In this document: positions 27,201 to 37,342 of the stretch, one piece after another | Position numbering within the stretch: the stretch's first letter is position 1 | Layout of the letters: the number at the start of each line of letters is the position of its first letter | Assembly (NCBI RefSeq): GCF_002813325.1 | Contig: NZ_PHUG01000001.1 | Coordinates: 5,270,001-5,334,000, forward strand | Direction of reading: 5' to 3' | Length of the DNA: 64,000 nt | From: Janthinobacterium sp. 64 | GTDB lineage: Bacteria > Pseudomonadota > Gammaproteobacteria > Burkholderiales > Burkholderiaceae_D | Notes under the pieces: generated by a model | Database searches by the model: none | The model's input: only the letters and a program-made list of their open reading frames with translations | Told to the model about the DNA's origin: nothing | Made by a program: the position numbers and the translations under genes

Positions 27201-28506
27201 CGTCACCCTGTTCGAGGAGCAGGCGGCCGCGCGCAGCATCGGTTTCTCCATCGATTTCGCGCCCGACTTGCCGCCCTTCGTGGTGGGCGACCCGACCCGT
27301 CTGCGCCAGGTGCTGGTCAACCTGGTCGGCAATGCCTTCAAGTTCACCCAGCGCGGCGGCGTCAGCGTCTGCGTCGAGCGCGCCGGCGTGGCCAGCGGCA
27401 GCGGCGGGCGCCGTGTCAACCTGATCCGCTTTAGCGTCAGCGACAGCGGCATCGGCATCGATGCGGACGCGATGGCGCGCCTGTTCCAGAAGTTCGAGCA
27501 GGCCGACGCCAGCACCACGCGGCGCTACGGCGGCACGGGACTGGGCCTGGCGATCTGCCGCCAGCTGGTCGAATTGATGGAAGGCGAGATCGAAGTGGCC
27601 AGCACGCCAGGGCAGGGCAGCACCTTTGCCTTCACCTTGCCGCTGGCCGATGGCGTGGCGCCGCCGCTGGTGCCGCAGGTGGCGCTGGCGCCGCACAGCC
27701 ACCAGTTGCGCGTGCTGTGCGCGGAAGACTTCCCCACCAACCAGATCATCATCCGCGTCATGCTCGAAGAACTGGGGCACAGGGTCGACGTGGTCGCCAA
27801 CGGCGTGCTGGCCGTGGCGGCCTGCGTGCATACGCGCTATGACCTGATCCTGATGGACGGGCGCATGCCGGAGATGGACGGCGCCACGGCGACGCGCTTG
27901 ATCCGCGTGGGCGGTTGGCCGGACCAGCCCGTGCGCGACCAGGAACTGATGATCGTGGCCCTGACGGCGAACGCCAGCGAGGAAGACCGCAGCCGCTATC
28001 TTGGCGTCGGCATGGATGATTTCCTCAGCAAACCGGTCGACGAGGCGGCGCTGCATGGCTTGCTGGCGCGCGCCATCGAGCGCCAGCTGCAGCGCGGTTT
28101 CATGTTGCCGCGCATGCCGTCGGACGCGCCGCGCGCCAGCGCGCGGGGGCAGGCCGAACTCGATGCCCTGTTCGGCATCGCGCCCGCTGCTCCCGCCGCG
28201 CCGCCTTCCCAGTCCATCCGCAGCGGTGAGCTGCAACGGCGCATCCGCGTCGCCTTCGTCGCCGACCTGGAGGGACGTTTGCGCGAACTCGACGCCGCCC
28301 TGGCGGCGCAGGACAGGGACAACGCCGGGCGCCTGCTGCACGGTTTGAAGGGCAGCGCCGCCTATCTCGATGAAACGCAGCTGCACATGCTGTGCACGGA
28401 AATGGAGGAGGCGGCCGACGGCGGGCGCTGGACGCAAGTGGCCCTGCATTTGCCGCGATTGCGCGCACTGTTGGCGCAAATAGCCGTTTCGGGCAAGGAA
28501 ATGTAA
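24277..28506 (+). CDS. Two-component hybrid sensor histidine kinase with propeller sensor
   Basis: 1409-residue inner-membrane sensor. A signal/anchor segment (residues 1-26) leads into a periplasmic sensor of repeated LWVGT..GL.RFDP blades typical of the 'two-component regulator propeller' (about residues 28-690). A Y_Y_Y domain follows (about 695-800), then a membrane span near 805-825 and a coiled coil. The kinase has His901 in MSHEMRTPL and the ATPase G-boxes (DSGIGID, GGTGLGLAIC). A receiver has Asp1194 in LILMDGRMPEMDG, and a C-terminal HPt domain has His1355 in LLHGLKGSAAY. Start is GTG 24277 with ACAGGA before it. The response regulator follows directly. Signal unknown; relatives often sense polysaccharide breakdown products. 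Confidence 0.93.
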   Translation: MLVFRRVFDVALLLIFMVGGWAAAAPAPTLRFDQLSVEQGLAQESVLAIAQDRQGYMWFGSQSGLSRYDGYRMVVYKNIEGDKTSLADNWVGELHVDSQGQLWVGTDNGLDRFDPASQTFTHYAPAEKSKRGNGNRHIHAILDDGARGFWIATSDGLQHFDPATGTFRTWHHEEGNPHSLGDNEIKALALDAQQRLWIGTVTGLDMLAPGSNRFEHFAVDTQPGSKYNVIQSLLVDRQQNLWIGTMAGAERWRLGGAGQAPQSRLRLNEKQGFSAIRVASLYQDIDATVWLGSNADGLFRWLPESDTFLQYRHQTGDKFSVADNQLSSLYRDRAGTFWVGSWYNGVSRVDLGSGGFSRMARAPGDVGALADKKVRAVADAGNGKLWLATKGGLKLYDTRDGSSRLFDLRSSPGMSRDEQVTTLYKAPDGVLWVGGSTGLHRFDPALGRFFTMRFAAGDPNSDTIRNVVSDRSGMLWVSTRGGVHRFDPASRTFTTYRHDPANPNSLSDNMVRPVLEDGKGRLWIGSFHGLDLLDRATGHFRHFRHDPQNPHSLSHDEVHYLHEDKRGVLWVGTANGLNRMDVDAKGDIRFRRFLRKDGMADDAVASILGDDNEQLWLSTNSGITRLDMRSGLFRNYDSADGTVEGSYFDGAALRASDGTMYFGGFNGMTAFVPQDIHDNRVPPLVAITELQIFNKPVAIGRGEFAHVLRTAIDHTRELMLTSRESVFSLEFAALHFAAPQRNMFAYRLEGFDQDWVMTDAGRRFATYTNLDAGNYVFRVKAANKDGVWNESGATLAITILPPFWKTWWFRTLMAALLLGAIYGAYRQRVRALRRQQNELEKLVGERTAELQSKEIEVLAQSEKLAQVNSSLTKNEESLRQAKRKAEDATRQKSEFLANMSHEMRTPLAGVIGMLGFALRDEQLHDATREQILRGQANAQSLLVIINDLLDFSKIEAGKLSIENIDFALGAAIETVVTLFEEQAAARSIGFSIDFAPDLPPFVVGDPTRLRQVLVNLVGNAFKFTQRGGVSVCVERAGVASGSGGRRVNLIRFSVSDSGIGIDADAMARLFQKFEQADASTTRRYGGTGLGLAICRQLVELMEGEIEVASTPGQGSTFAFTLPLADGVAPPLVPQVALAPHSHQLRVLCAEDFPTNQIIIRVMLEELGHRVDVVANGVLAVAACVHTRYDLILMDGRMPEMDGATATRLIRVGGWPDQPVRDQELMIVALTANASEEDRSRYLGVGMDDFLSKPVDEAALHGLLARAIERQLQRGFMLPRMPSDAPRASARGQAELDALFGIAPAAPAAPPSQSIRSGELQRRIRVAFVADLEGRLRELDAALAAQDRDNAGRLLHGLKGSAAYLDETQLHMLCTEMEEAADGGRWTQVALHLPRLRALLAQIAVSGKEM

Positions 28507-28592
28507 AATAGGCAATGCCGGCCATCGAGCGCGCGGCCAAACTGGGTAGAATATGGCCAGGCACCGTGACGCTGCCGCCTATGGAGAAAGCA

Positions 28593-29300
28593 ATGAAAGT
28601 ACTGGTGGTTGACGATGATGTCGTGTCGCGCATGGTATTGATGCATCTGATCGACAGCTGCGGCGTGCACGATATCGTGGAAGCCGAAGATGGCGCGGCG
28701 GCGTGGGAGCAGCTCGAAGGCGGCTTGCGCCCGTCGCTGTGCTTCTGCGATTTGCGCATGCCGCGCCTGTCCGGCATGGAGCTGCTGCAGAAAATCCGCT
28801 CCGACAGCGCGCTCGATGCCATGCCGCTGGTGCTGGTGTCGTCGGCGAATGACCAGGACACGGTGCGCGACGCCGTGCAGGCTGGCGCCGCGGGCTACAT
28901 CGTCAAGCCATTCCTGCCGGAGCAGGTGCGCCAGCATATCGATGCCTGCTTCGACGTCTCCGCATTGCCGGCCGAGGCGCCGCGCGACACCTTGCAGCGC
29001 CTCGGCATCGACGGCGAACGCTTGCAGGCCTATCTGACGGGTTTCCAGGCGCAGGTGGGCGCCGCCAGCGAACAGGTCGACGCCTTGCTGGCGCGCGGCG
29101 AACCGGCCCAGGCGCGCCAGCAACTGGAACGGCTGCATCTCGGTTGCCGCACCCTGGGCTTGCATGGCGCGGAGGCTGCGATGATGGTCCTGCTGCAGGC
29201 CTCGGTGCTCGATGGCGGCCAGATACAGGCGGCGCTGGCCGCACTGGCGCGCAGCGTGGCGCAGCAGGCGCGTTTGTTGCAACAGGACGGCGCTGACTGA
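28593..29300 (+). CDS. Response regulator with unassigned C-terminal domain
   Basis: 235-residue protein: receiver domain from residue 1 to about 118 with the acidic pocket VDDD, phosphoacceptor Asp53 in CFCDLRMPRLSG, the Ser/Thr switch in VLVSS and Lys in IVKPF. The remaining 115 residues are helical and Gln/Ala/Leu-rich, with no HTH, GGDEF or other output motif that I can see; they could be an HPt-like or protein-interaction domain. ATG 28593 is chosen over the upstream in-frame ATG because GGAGAAAG lies just before it. The gene follows the hybrid kinase by 86 bases and is its probable phosphorelay partner. Confidence 0.88.
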   Translation: MKVLVVDDDVVSRMVLMHLIDSCGVHDIVEAEDGAAAWEQLEGGLRPSLCFCDLRMPRLSGMELLQKIRSDSALDAMPLVLVSSANDQDTVRDAVQAGAAGYIVKPFLPEQVRQHIDACFDVSALPAEAPRDTLQRLGIDGERLQAYLTGFQAQVGAASEQVDALLARGEPAQARQQLERLHLGCRTLGLHGAEAAMMVLLQASVLDGGQIQAALAALARSVAQQARLLQQDGAD

Positions 29301-29327
29301 ATCTGCTGTTTTTCGCTTGCCGGGAAA

Positions 29328-29347
29328 ATACTTTAGGTTTAAAGTAT
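29328..29347. promoter_or_regulatory. Candidate MarR operator in front of the CoA-ligase operon
   Basis: Perfect inverted repeat ATACTTTA-GGTT-TAAAGTAT, 46 bases before the start of the ligase gene. The length and symmetry fit a MarR-family dimer site, and the only regulator in the operon is the MarR-type protein at 34202-34714. Confidence 0.65.
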
Positions 29348-29393
29348 CTGTTTCCGGGCCTTGTGCATGCGCCCGCTACCAGCCAGGATGAGC

Positions 29394-31013
29394 ATGAGCA
29401 GCGACCCTTCGCCCAGCACCGCATCTCCCCAGGACGACTTTGCGCGTGCCCACCTGCCGCCGCGGGCGCTTTGGCCGCAGCTGTGCCTGGACTTGCCCGA
29501 GCTGCAGTATCCGGCGCGCCTCAATTGCGTCGCCGCGCTGCTCGATGCGGCCGTCGCCAGCGGCGGCGGCGAACGCACCGCCATCGTTGCCGACGGCCAG
29601 CGCTGGACTTACGCGCAGCTGGCGCGGCAAGTCGACCGCATCGCCCACGTGCTGCGCGCAGACCTGGGCCTGATCCCCGGCAACCGCGTGCTGCTGCGCG
29701 GCGCAAATACCCCCATGATGGCCGCCTGCCTGCTGGCCGTGCTGAAGGCCGGCTGCATCGCCGTGCCCACCATGCCGCTGCTGCGCGCGCGCGAACTGTC
29801 CACGATTATCATCAAGGCGGAAGTCAATGCCGTGCTGTGCGCGCAAGGCTTGCGCGCGGAGCTCGATGGCGTGCCCGGCTTGCCGGCCATGCTGTGCTTT
29901 GGCGCCGATGACGCGGAACTGGAGCAGCGCATGGCGGCCCACGCCACACCGTTTGCCGCGTGCGACACGGCGGCCGACGACGTCTGCCTGATCAGCTTTA
30001 CTTCGGGCACGACGGGCGTGCCCAAGGGAACCATGCACATGCAGCGCGACTTGCTGGCCATCTGCGACTGCTTCCCCCGCTCCATGCTGCAGGTGCGCGC
30101 CGACGATATCTTCATCGGCACGCCGCCGCTGGCCTTCACTTTTGGCCTGGGCGGCCTGCTGCTGTTCCCCCTGCGCTTTGGCGCTTGCGCCGTGCTGCTG
30201 GAAAAACTCACGCCCGAGAGCCTGCTGCGTGCCATCGGTACTTACCAGGCCACGATCTGCTTCACGGCGCCTACCTTTTACCGCCAGATGGCGCCGCTGG
30301 TTGCGCAGCACGACCTGCGCAGCCTGCGCTTGTCCGTCTCGGCCGGCGAGGCGCTGCCGCTGGCCACGCGCGACGCCTGGCAGGCGGCGACGGGCCTGGC
30401 CATGACGGACGGCATCGGCGCCACCGAAATGCTGCACATCTTCATTTCCGCCACGGGCGACGGCATCCGCCGCGGCGCCATCGGCAAGGCCATTCCCGGC
30501 TACCAGGCGTGCATCGTCGACGATGCGGGCGTGCCGCAGCCGCCCGGCGTGACGGGCCGCCTGGCCGTGAAAGGCCCTACCGGCTGCCGCTACCTGGCCG
30601 ATCCGCGCCAGCGCGAATACGTGCAGAACGGCTGGAACCTGACGGGCGACACCTTCGAAATGGATGCCGATGGTTACTTCTATTACCGCTCGCGCAGCGA
30701 CGACATGATCGTCTCGGCCGGCTACAACATCGCCGGCCCGGAAGTGGAAGAGGCGCTGCTGCGCCATCCGGCCGTGGCCGAATGCGGCGTGGTGGGGCGC
30801 GCCGATGCCGAGCGTGGCCAGATCGTCGAAGCGCACATCGTGCTCAAGGACGGTTTCCAGCCCGGCGACCTGCTGGCGGCCGAACTGCAGGACTTCGTGC
30901 GCCAGCAGATCGCCCCGTATAAATACCCGCGCGCCATCCGCTTCCTGCCATCGCTGCCGCGCACGGAAACGGGCAAGCTGCAGCGCTTCAAACTTCGCAC
31001 GGACACCGCATGA
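29394..31013 (+). CDS. Benzoate/2-aminobenzoate-CoA ligase family protein
   Basis: 539-residue acyl-adenylate-forming enzyme activating an aromatic acid with ATP and CoA. The AMP-binding P-loop [15 protein letters not shown] is near residue 200, [11 protein letters not shown] is the A5-type motif, [21 protein letters not shown] is the A7-A8 region, and the catalytic lysine lies in [10 protein letters not shown] at the C-terminus. The GATEMLHIF form is that of benzoate/anthranilate-CoA ligases. ATG 29394 is preferred (AGG six bases upstream) over ATG 29388 or the TTG at 29361. It overlaps the next gene by 4 bases and is the entry enzyme of the aromatic operon; 2-aminobenzoate is the likeliest substrate given the downstream monooxygenase. 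Confidence 0.9.
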   Translation: MSSDPSPSTASPQDDFARAHLPPRALWPQLCLDLPELQYPARLNCVAALLDAAVASGGGERTAIVADGQRWTYAQLARQVDRIAHVLRADLGLIPGNRVLLRGANTPMMAACLLAVLKAGCIAVPTMPLLRARELSTIIIKAEVNAVLCAQGLRAELDGVPGLPAMLCFGADDAELEQRMAAHATPFAACDTAADDVCLISFTSGTTGVPKGTMHMQRDLLAICDCFPRSMLQVRADDIFIGTPPLAFTFGLGGLLLFPLRFGACAVLLEKLTPESLLRAIGTYQATICFTAPTFYRQMAPLVAQHDLRSLRLSVSAGEALPLATRDAWQAATGLAMTDGIGATEMLHIFISATGDGIRRGAIGKAIPGYQACIVDDAGVPQPPGVTGRLAVKGPTGCRYLADPRQREYVQNGWNLTGDTFEMDADGYFYYRSRSDDMIVSAGYNIAGPEVEEALLRHPAVAECGVVGRADAERGQIVEAHIVLKDGFQPGDLLAAELQDFVRQQIAPYKYPRAIRFLPSLPRTETGKLQRFKLRTDTA

Positions 31014-33397
31014 ATATCGTTTGCATCGGCGGCGGCCCCGCCGGCCTGTATTTCAGCCTGCTCATGAAAAAGCAGAACCCGGAGCACCGCATCACGGTCA
31101 TCGAGCGCAACCGCCCGTATGACACGTTTGGCTGGGGCGTCGTGTTTTCCGACCAGACCCTGGGCAACCTGGCGAATGCGGACGAGCCGACTGCGCGTGC
31201 CATCCTGCAGGCGTTCAACCACTGGGACGATATCGAGATCCACTTCAAGGGCGAGACCGTGCGCTCGGGCGGCCATGGCTTTTGCGGCATCGGCCGCAAG
31301 CGCCTGCTCAACATCCTGCAGGCGCGCTGCGAGGAACTCGGCGTGCAGCTGGTGTTCGAGACGGAAGTGCAGGACGACCAGGCCATCGCGAAGCAGTACG
31401 GCGCCGACCTGGTGATCGCCAGCGACGGCTTGAACAGCCGCATCCGCACGCGCTACGCGGCCAGCTACCAGCCCGAGATCGAGCAGCGCCATTGCCGCTT
31501 CGTCTGGCTCGGCACGCGCAAGAAATTCGAGGCGTTTACGTTTGCCTTCCGCCAGACGCCGCACGGCTGGTTCCAGGCGCATATCTATCAATATGACGGC
31601 GACACTTCCACCTTCATCGTCGAGACGCCCGAGCACGTGTGGCGCGCGGCGGGCCTGGATAGCATGAGCCAGGAAGAGGGCATCGCCTTTTGCGAAGCGC
31701 TGTTCGCCGAGGAGCTCGACGGCCACGGTTTGCTGAGCAATTCGCCCCATTTGCGCGGCTCGGCGCAGTGGATCACCTTCCCGCGCATCGTCTGCCGCCA
31801 GTGGGTGCATGTGCAGAACGGCGTGCCCGTGGTGCTGATGGGCGACGCGGCCCACACGGCCCATTATTCGATCGGTTCGGGCACCAAGCTGGCGCTGGAA
31901 GACGCCATCGAGCTGGCGCGCTGCTTCGGCCAGCATGGGGATAGCGATGGTGCGCTGGCCGCCTACCAGCAGCTGCGCGCCATCGAGGTGCTGAAAATTC
32001 AGAGCGCGGCGCGCAATTCCATGGAGTGGTTTGAAAACGTCGAGCGCTACAGCGCCATGGAAGCGCCGCAGTTCGCCTATTCCATGCTCACGCGCAGCCA
32101 GCGCATCTCGCATGAAAACCTGCGCCTGCGCGACCCCGCGTATGTGGCCGATTATGAATTGTGGCTGGCGCGCCGCGCCGCCGAACAGGCTGGCGTGGCG
32201 GCGCCGGACGGTGCCTTGCCGCCCATGCTCACGCCGTTCAAATTGCGCGGCGTGCTGCTGAAAAACCGCATCGCCGTCTCGCCGATGGCGCAGTACAGCG
32301 CCGTCGATGGCGTGGCGGGCGACTACCATCTGATGCACCTGGGCGCGCGCGCCATGGGCGGCGCAGGTCTCGTGTTTGCCGAGATGACGTGCGTGTCGGC
32401 CGATGCGCGCATCACGCCCGCCTGCCCCGGCATGTACAGCGAAGCGCATACGCAGGCATGGCGGCGCATCGTCGATTTCGTGCATGCGAACAGCGATGCG
32501 AAGATCGCCCTGCAGCTGGGCCATGCGGGGCCGAAAGGCTCGACGCGGCCCATGTGGGACGGCATCGACCTGCCTTTGAAAGAGGGTAACTGGCCGCTGC
32601 TGGCGGCCTCGGAACAGCAATACCTGGCGGGCGTGTCGCAGACGGCGCGCGCGGCCACGGAAAGCGACCTGGCGCGCATCGAACAGGACTTCGTGCGCGC
32701 CACACTGGCGGCCGCCGTCGCCGGTTTCGACTGGATCGAGCTGCATTGCGCACACGGCTATCTGCTGTCGAGTTTTATCTCGCCGCTGACCAACCGCCGC
32801 ACGGACGAACATGGCGGCAGCCTGGAAAACCGCTGCCGTTATCCGCTGCGCGTATTTCGCGCCATGCGCGCGGCCTGGCCGCAGGATAAACCGATGAGCG
32901 TGCGCATCTCGGCCCACGACTGGGTCGAAGGCGGCATCACGCCCGACGATGCGGTCGTCATCGCGCGCCTGTTCAAGCAGGCCGGCGCCGACCTGATCGA
33001 CTGTTCCTCGGGCCAGGTCAGCAAACTCGAACAGCCCGTGTACGGGCGCATGTTCCAGGCGCCGTTCGCCGACCGCGTGCGCAACGAGGCTGGCATCGCC
33101 AGCATGGCCGTCGGTTCCATTTTTGAAGCCGACCACGCCAACAGCATCATCGCCGCCGGGCGCGCCGACCTGTGCGCCGTGGGCCGCCCGCACCTGGCCA
33201 ACCCTGCCTGGACCTTGACGGAGACGGCGCGCATCGGCTACAGCGGCGCCGGTGCAGGGACAGGTGCAGCTTGGCCGAAACAGTACCGGCCGGGCCAGCA
33301 GCAGCTGGAACGCAATCTGCAGCGCGAGCGCCAGCTGGCCGCCGCCAACACGGGCCTCACCCCGCAACAGGTGGCCGCGCGGCTGCTGGAAGGATGA
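31010..33397 (+). CDS. Fused FAD monooxygenase/old-yellow-enzyme reductase (2-aminobenzoyl-CoA or salicylyl-CoA 5-hydroxylase type)
   Basis: 795-residue fusion. Residues 1-400 are an aromatic-ring flavin monooxygenase: dinucleotide motif [16 protein letters not shown] at the start and [20 protein letters not shown] for FAD binding. From about residue 405 ([20 protein letters not shown]) to the end it is an NADH:flavin oxidoreductase/old yellow enzyme barrel, with [19 protein letters not shown] and [14 protein letters not shown]. This architecture is that of the anthraniloyl-CoA monooxygenase/reductase of aerobic 2-aminobenzoate degradation, which hydroxylates and then reduces the CoA-bound ring. 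Homologues are also annotated as salicylyl-CoA 5-hydroxylase. The overlap with the ligase gene implies coupled translation. Confidence 0.93.
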   Translation: MNIVCIGGGPAGLYFSLLMKKQNPEHRITVIERNRPYDTFGWGVVFSDQTLGNLANADEPTARAILQAFNHWDDIEIHFKGETVRSGGHGFCGIGRKRLLNILQARCEELGVQLVFETEVQDDQAIAKQYGADLVIASDGLNSRIRTRYAASYQPEIEQRHCRFVWLGTRKKFEAFTFAFRQTPHGWFQAHIYQYDGDTSTFIVETPEHVWRAAGLDSMSQEEGIAFCEALFAEELDGHGLLSNSPHLRGSAQWITFPRIVCRQWVHVQNGVPVVLMGDAAHTAHYSIGSGTKLALEDAIELARCFGQHGDSDGALAAYQQLRAIEVLKIQSAARNSMEWFENVERYSAMEAPQFAYSMLTRSQRISHENLRLRDPAYVADYELWLARRAAEQAGVAAPDGALPPMLTPFKLRGVLLKNRIAVSPMAQYSAVDGVAGDYHLMHLGARAMGGAGLVFAEMTCVSADARITPACPGMYSEAHTQAWRRIVDFVHANSDAKIALQLGHAGPKGSTRPMWDGIDLPLKEGNWPLLAASEQQYLAGVSQTARAATESDLARIEQDFVRATLAAAVAGFDWIELHCAHGYLLSSFISPLTNRRTDEHGGSLENRCRYPLRVFRAMRAAWPQDKPMSVRISAHDWVEGGITPDDAVVIARLFKQAGADLIDCSSGQVSKLEQPVYGRMFQAPFADRVRNEAGIASMAVGSIFEADHANSIIAAGRADLCAVGRPHLANPAWTLTETARIGYSGAGAGTGAAWPKQYRPGQQQLERNLQRERQLAAANTGLTPQQVAARLLEG

Positions 33398-33398
33398 G

Positions 33399-34187
33399 AT
33401 GAAGACGCAAGAATTAATCGACAAACACGCGCTGGTGACGGGCGCCGGCAGCGGCATCGGCCTGGCCTGCGCGGGCGCCTTGCTGGTCGCGGGCGCCAGG
33501 GTCACCCTGGCCGGGCGCGACGGCGCGCGGCTGGCGCGCGCGCGCATGCAGCTGGAAGAGGCGGGCCACGCGGGCAGGGTCGCCATCTGCGTGCTCGACG
33601 TGAGCGTGGAAGCGTCCGTGCAGACGGGTTTCGCGCAGGTCGCCGCGCATTTCGGCCGCATCGATATCCTGGTCAATAACGCGGGCCAGGCGCATGCGGC
33701 GCCCTTCGGCAAGACGGATGCGGCCATCTGGCAGCAGATGCTGGCCGTGAACCTGACGGGGGTGTTCCACTGCTGCCAGGCGGCCATGCCGGCCATGCTG
33801 GAAGCGGGCTGGGGACGCATCGTCAACGTGGCGTCGACGGCGGGCCTGAAGGGCTATCGCTACGTCAGCGCCTATGTCGCCGCCAAGCATGGCGTAATCG
33901 GCCTGACGCGCGCGCTGGCGCTGGAAGTGGCGCCGCGCGGCGTCACCGTCAACGCCGTCTGCCCCGGCTACACGGAAACGGAGATGGTGGCGCAGGCCGT
34001 GCAGAACATCGTGCGCAAGACGGGGCGCGGCGAAGACGCGGCGCGCGCAGAACTGGCGGCGTCCAATCCGCAGCAGCGGCTGGTGCAGCCGCAGGAAGTG
34101 GCCGATGCGGTGGCCTGGCTCTGCCTGCCCGCGTCGTCCGCCATGAATGGACAATCGATCGCCGTCGCCGGCGGTGAAGTCATGTAA
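33399..34187 (+). CDS. SDR-family NAD(P)-dependent oxidoreductase
   Basis: 262-residue classical short-chain dehydrogenase: VTGAGSGIGLACAGA at residues 14-28, NNAGQAHAAPF, the catalytic Ser in NVASTAG, and YVAAKHGVIGLTRALALE carrying Tyr-x-x-x-Lys. The C-terminus MNGQSIAVAGGEVM is typical of 3-hydroxyacyl-CoA or 3-ketoacyl reductases. The frame is open further upstream inside the monooxygenase gene, but ATG 33399 follows GGAAGGATGAG one base after the previous stop. In this operon it most likely oxidises the hydroxyacyl-CoA formed after ring reduction and hydration. Confidence 0.9.
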   Translation: MKTQELIDKHALVTGAGSGIGLACAGALLVAGARVTLAGRDGARLARARMQLEEAGHAGRVAICVLDVSVEASVQTGFAQVAAHFGRIDILVNNAGQAHAAPFGKTDAAIWQQMLAVNLTGVFHCCQAAMPAMLEAGWGRIVNVASTAGLKGYRYVSAYVAAKHGVIGLTRALALEVAPRGVTVNAVCPGYTETEMVAQAVQNIVRKTGRGEDAARAELAASNPQQRLVQPQEVADAVAWLCLPASSAMNGQSIAVAGGEVM

Positions 34188-34201
34188 CTGAAATGTAGAC
34201 C

Positions 34202-34714
34202 ATGGATAAAGAACCCGAAAACTTGCACGACGAACCCGTGCTGGATCTGGCCAGCCGCCTGACGCAGGACCACCACCAGTCGCTGAAATTGTGGCTGCGC
34301 ATGCTCTCGTGCACGGTGAAGATTGAAAACGAGGTGCGCACGCGCTTGCGCGCCACCTTCGGCATCACCTTGCCCCGTTTCGACCTGATGGCGCAGCTCG
34401 AGCGCTTTCCCGAAGGCTTGCGCATGGGCGAACTGTCCAAGCGCATGATGGTCACGGGCGGCAATATCACGGGCATCACCGACCAGCTGGAGCAGGAAAA
34501 ACTGGTGCTGCGCGTGGTCGACCCGAAGGACCGCCGCTCGTACAGCGTCAAGCTGACGCCAGCTGGCCGGCGCGCCTTCGACGAGATGGCGCGCGTGCAC
34601 GAAGGATGGATCGCCGAACTGCTGCACGGCGTGACGCCGGACGACAAGACCCAATTAATCGACCTGCTGTCGCACATGAAGCAGCAGTTGAATAACACCC
34701 CCATAAAGGACTGA
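34202..34714 (+). CDS. MarR-family transcriptional regulator
   Basis: 170-residue winged-helix regulator: helix-turn-helix segment [20 protein letters not shown] (about residues 77-96) and the wing [16 protein letters not shown]. The N-terminal helical dimerisation part is longer than in minimal MarR proteins. Located in the middle of the aromatic-CoA operon, it probably represses the operon through the 20-bp inverted repeat at 29328-29347 and is released by an aryl-CoA or related intermediate, as known for several MarR regulators of aromatic-CoA pathways. The ligand is inference. Confidence 0.92.
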   Translation: MDKEPENLHDEPVLDLASRLTQDHHQSLKLWLRMLSCTVKIENEVRTRLRATFGITLPRFDLMAQLERFPEGLRMGELSKRMMVTGGNITGITDQLEQEKLVLRVVDPKDRRSYSVKLTPAGRRAFDEMARVHEGWIAELLHGVTPDDKTQLIDLLSHMKQQLNNTPIKD

Positions 34715-34716
34715 GC

Positions 34717-35571
<855 letters not shown>

Positions 35572-35572
35572 C

Positions 35573-36727
35573 ATGCGTGATACGAGCTATCTGGACTGGC
35601 CATTTTTCGAGCCTCGCCATGCCGAACTTGAGCGCGAGTTCGATGCCTGGGCGACGCAGTACCTGGACGGCGCGCACGGCGGCGACGTCGATGCTGCCTG
35701 CCGCGCGCTGGTGGCGCAACTGGGGCAGGGCGGCTGGCTGAGATACGCCACCGGCACTGATGGCAAGATCGACACGCGCGCCATTTGCCTGATGCGCGAA
35801 ACCCTGGCGCGCCACGATGGCCTGGCCGATTTCGCCTTCGCCATGCAGGGACTCGGTTCCGGCGCCATCGGCCTGTTCGGCAGCCTGGAGAACAAGGCGC
35901 GCTATCTGCCGGACGTGGCCAGCGGCAAGCGCATCGCCGCTTTTGCCCTCTCCGAGCCGCAGGCCGGCTCCGACGTGGCGGCGATGGCGTGCGCGGCGCG
36001 GCGCGACGGCGACGCGTATGTGCTCGACGGCGAAAAGACGTGGATCTCGAATGGCGGCATCGCCGATTTTTACGTGGTGTTCGCCCGCACGGGCGAGGCG
36101 CCGGGCGCGCGCGGCATCAGCGCCTTCATCGTCGACGCCGACAATCCCGGCCTGGAAATCGCCGAGCGCATCGCCGTGATCGCGCCGCATCCGCTGGCGC
36201 GCCTGCGTTTTGCCAATTGCCGCGTGCCCGTGTCGCAGCGCCTGGGCGAGGCGGGGCAGGGCTTCAAGGTGGCGATGGCGACACTCGACGTGTTCCGCAC
36301 CTCGGTGGCCGCCGCCGCGCTGGGTTTTGCGCGGCGCGCCTTCGATGAAGCGCTGCGCCACGCGACAAAGCGCCAGATGTTTGGCCAGACCCTGGCGGAC
36401 TTCCAGCTGACGCAGGCGAAACTGGCGCAGATGGCCACCGGCATCGATGCGGCCGCACTGCTCACCTACCGCGCCGCCTGGCAGCGCGACCAGGGCCGCA
36501 AGGTGACGAAGGAAGCGGCCATGGCCAAGCTGACGGCCACGGAAACGGCGCAGCAGGTGATCGACGCGGCGGTGCAGCTGTTTGGCGGCTTGGGCGTGGT
36601 CAGCGACCATCCGGTCGAGCGCCTGTACCGCGAAATTCGCGCCTTGCGTATCTACGAAGGCGCCAGCGAAGTGCAGCAATTGATCATCGCGCGCGAATTG
36701 CTGCGCGAAGCGGCGGTGGACGCATGA
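35573..36727 (+). CDS. Acyl-CoA dehydrogenase
   Basis: 384-residue FAD enzyme introducing an alpha-beta double bond in acyl-Co[16 protein letters not shown] and [20 protein letters not shown] are the two acyl-CoA dehydrogenase signatures. The C-terminal domain has [20 protein letters not shown] and [10 protein letters not shown], which carries the usual catalytic glutamate. The start ATG 35573 is one base after the hydratase stop; the longer open frame upstream overlaps the hydratase and is not favoured. It ends overlapping the Rid-family gene region, so it is translationally linked to the operon. Confidence 0.93.
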   Translation: MRDTSYLDWPFFEPRHAELEREFDAWATQYLDGAHGGDVDAACRALVAQLGQGGWLRYATGTDGKIDTRAICLMRETLARHDGLADFAFAMQGLGSGAIGLFGSLENKARYLPDVASGKRIAAFALSEPQAGSDVAAMACAARRDGDAYVLDGEKTWISNGGIADFYVVFARTGEAPGARGISAFIVDADNPGLEIAERIAVIAPHPLARLRFANCRVPVSQRLGEAGQGFKVAMATLDVFRTSVAAAALGFARRAFDEALRHATKRQMFGQTLADFQLTQAKLAQMATGIDAAALLTYRAAWQRDQGRKVTKEAAMAKLTATETAQQVIDAAVQLFGGLGVVSDHPVERLYREIRALRIYEGASEVQQLIIARELLREAAVDA

Positions 36728-36753
36728 GCGGTATGAACAATCAGGAGAAGACA

Positions 36754-37149
36754 ATGCAAGTGCTGCAACCACCGGAATGGGCCAGGCCGCGCGGCTATGC
36801 GAATGGCGTGGCCGCCAGCGGGCGCACGGTGTATGTCAGCGGCATGATAGGCTGGGATGCGCAGGGACAATTCCACACGGACGATTTCGCGGGCCAGGTG
36901 CGCCAGGCCTTGCAGAATATCGTCGCCGTGCTGGCCGAGGCGGGCGCCTTGCCCGAGCACATCGTGCGCATGAACTGGTATGTGCTCGACAAGAAGGAAT
37001 ACGTGGCGGCGTATCCGCAAATCGGCGTGGCCTACAGGGAAATCATCGGCAAGCATTTTCCTGCCATGACGGCGGTGCAGGTGGCTGGTCTGATCGAGGA
37101 TCGCGCCAGAGTGGAGATCGAGGTGACGGCGGTGCTGCCTGACTATTAG
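36754..37149 (+). CDS. Rid-family (RidA/YjgF/UK114) protein
   Basis: 131-residue trimer-forming Rid-family protein, with GRTVYVSGMIGWD at residues 23-35, RMNWYVLDKKEY and the C-terminal RVEIEVTAVLP. ATG 36754 is chosen because CAGGAGAAG lies just before it; an in-frame ATG at 36724 overlaps the dehydrogenase stop but has no such site. The position of the archetypal RidA arginine (VARLP) reads VAGLI here (Gly112), so it belongs to the Rid groups lacking the residue needed for 2-aminoacrylate hydrolysis. In an aminobenzoyl-CoA operon a deaminase role on an enamine intermediate is plausible but unproven. Confidence 0.9.
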   Translation: MQVLQPPEWARPRGYANGVAASGRTVYVSGMIGWDAQGQFHTDDFAGQVRQALQNIVAVLAEAGALPEHIVRMNWYVLDKKEYVAAYPQIGVAYREIIGKHFPAMTAVQVAGLIEDRARVEIEVTAVLPDY

Positions 37150-37225
37150 TCCATACTGAAATATTGCACATCAGCATCGTTTCCGACAGGCTAGAGCGCC
37201 ATCTGTCATGCTCGCGCCTGGCAAG

Positions 37226-37255
37226 CTGTCAATGGCGCGCGCCAGCCTGTATAAT
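37226..37255 (+). promoter_or_regulatory. Promoter of the tRNA-Arg gene
   Basis: Perfect -10 hexamer TATAAT at 37250-37255 with a weak -35 (CTGTCA at 37226-37231, 18-bp spacer) and a GC-rich discriminator, as in stable RNA promoters. The mature tRNA begins 13 bases after the -10. Confidence 0.6.
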
Positions 37256-37267
37256 GCCGCTGCGCGT

Positions 37268-37342
37268 GTCGCCATCGTACAATGGATAGTACAAGGTCCT
37301 CCTAAGACTTAAATGCAGGTTCGATTCCTGCTGGCGACACCA
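37268..37342 (+). tRNA. tRNA-Arg (anticodon CCT)
   Basis: 75 nt including an encoded CCA. The acceptor stem GTCGCCA/TGGCGAC is perfect. The anticodon arm AGGTC-CTCCTAA-GACTT puts CCT at 37301-37303, and the T arm GCAGG-TTCGATT-CCTGC is canonical. It decodes AGG. Confidence 0.97.

Noticed and set aside
25255..28515. 1086-codon open frame on the minus strand opposite the hybrid kinase
   Set aside because: It is antisense to a gene with intact domain motifs; long antisense frames are expected from high-GC third-position bias, and its translation shows no recognisable domain.
30722..33826. 1034-codon open frame on the minus strand opposite the monooxygenase/SDR genes
   Set aside because: Same reason: mirror frame of strongly biased coding sequence, compositionally odd (His, Arg, Gln, Ala rich) and without motifs.
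37268..37342. tRNA-Arg as an integration site of a genomic island
   Set aside because: No integrase gene and no repeated copy of the tRNA 3' end was noticed on either side within the window.
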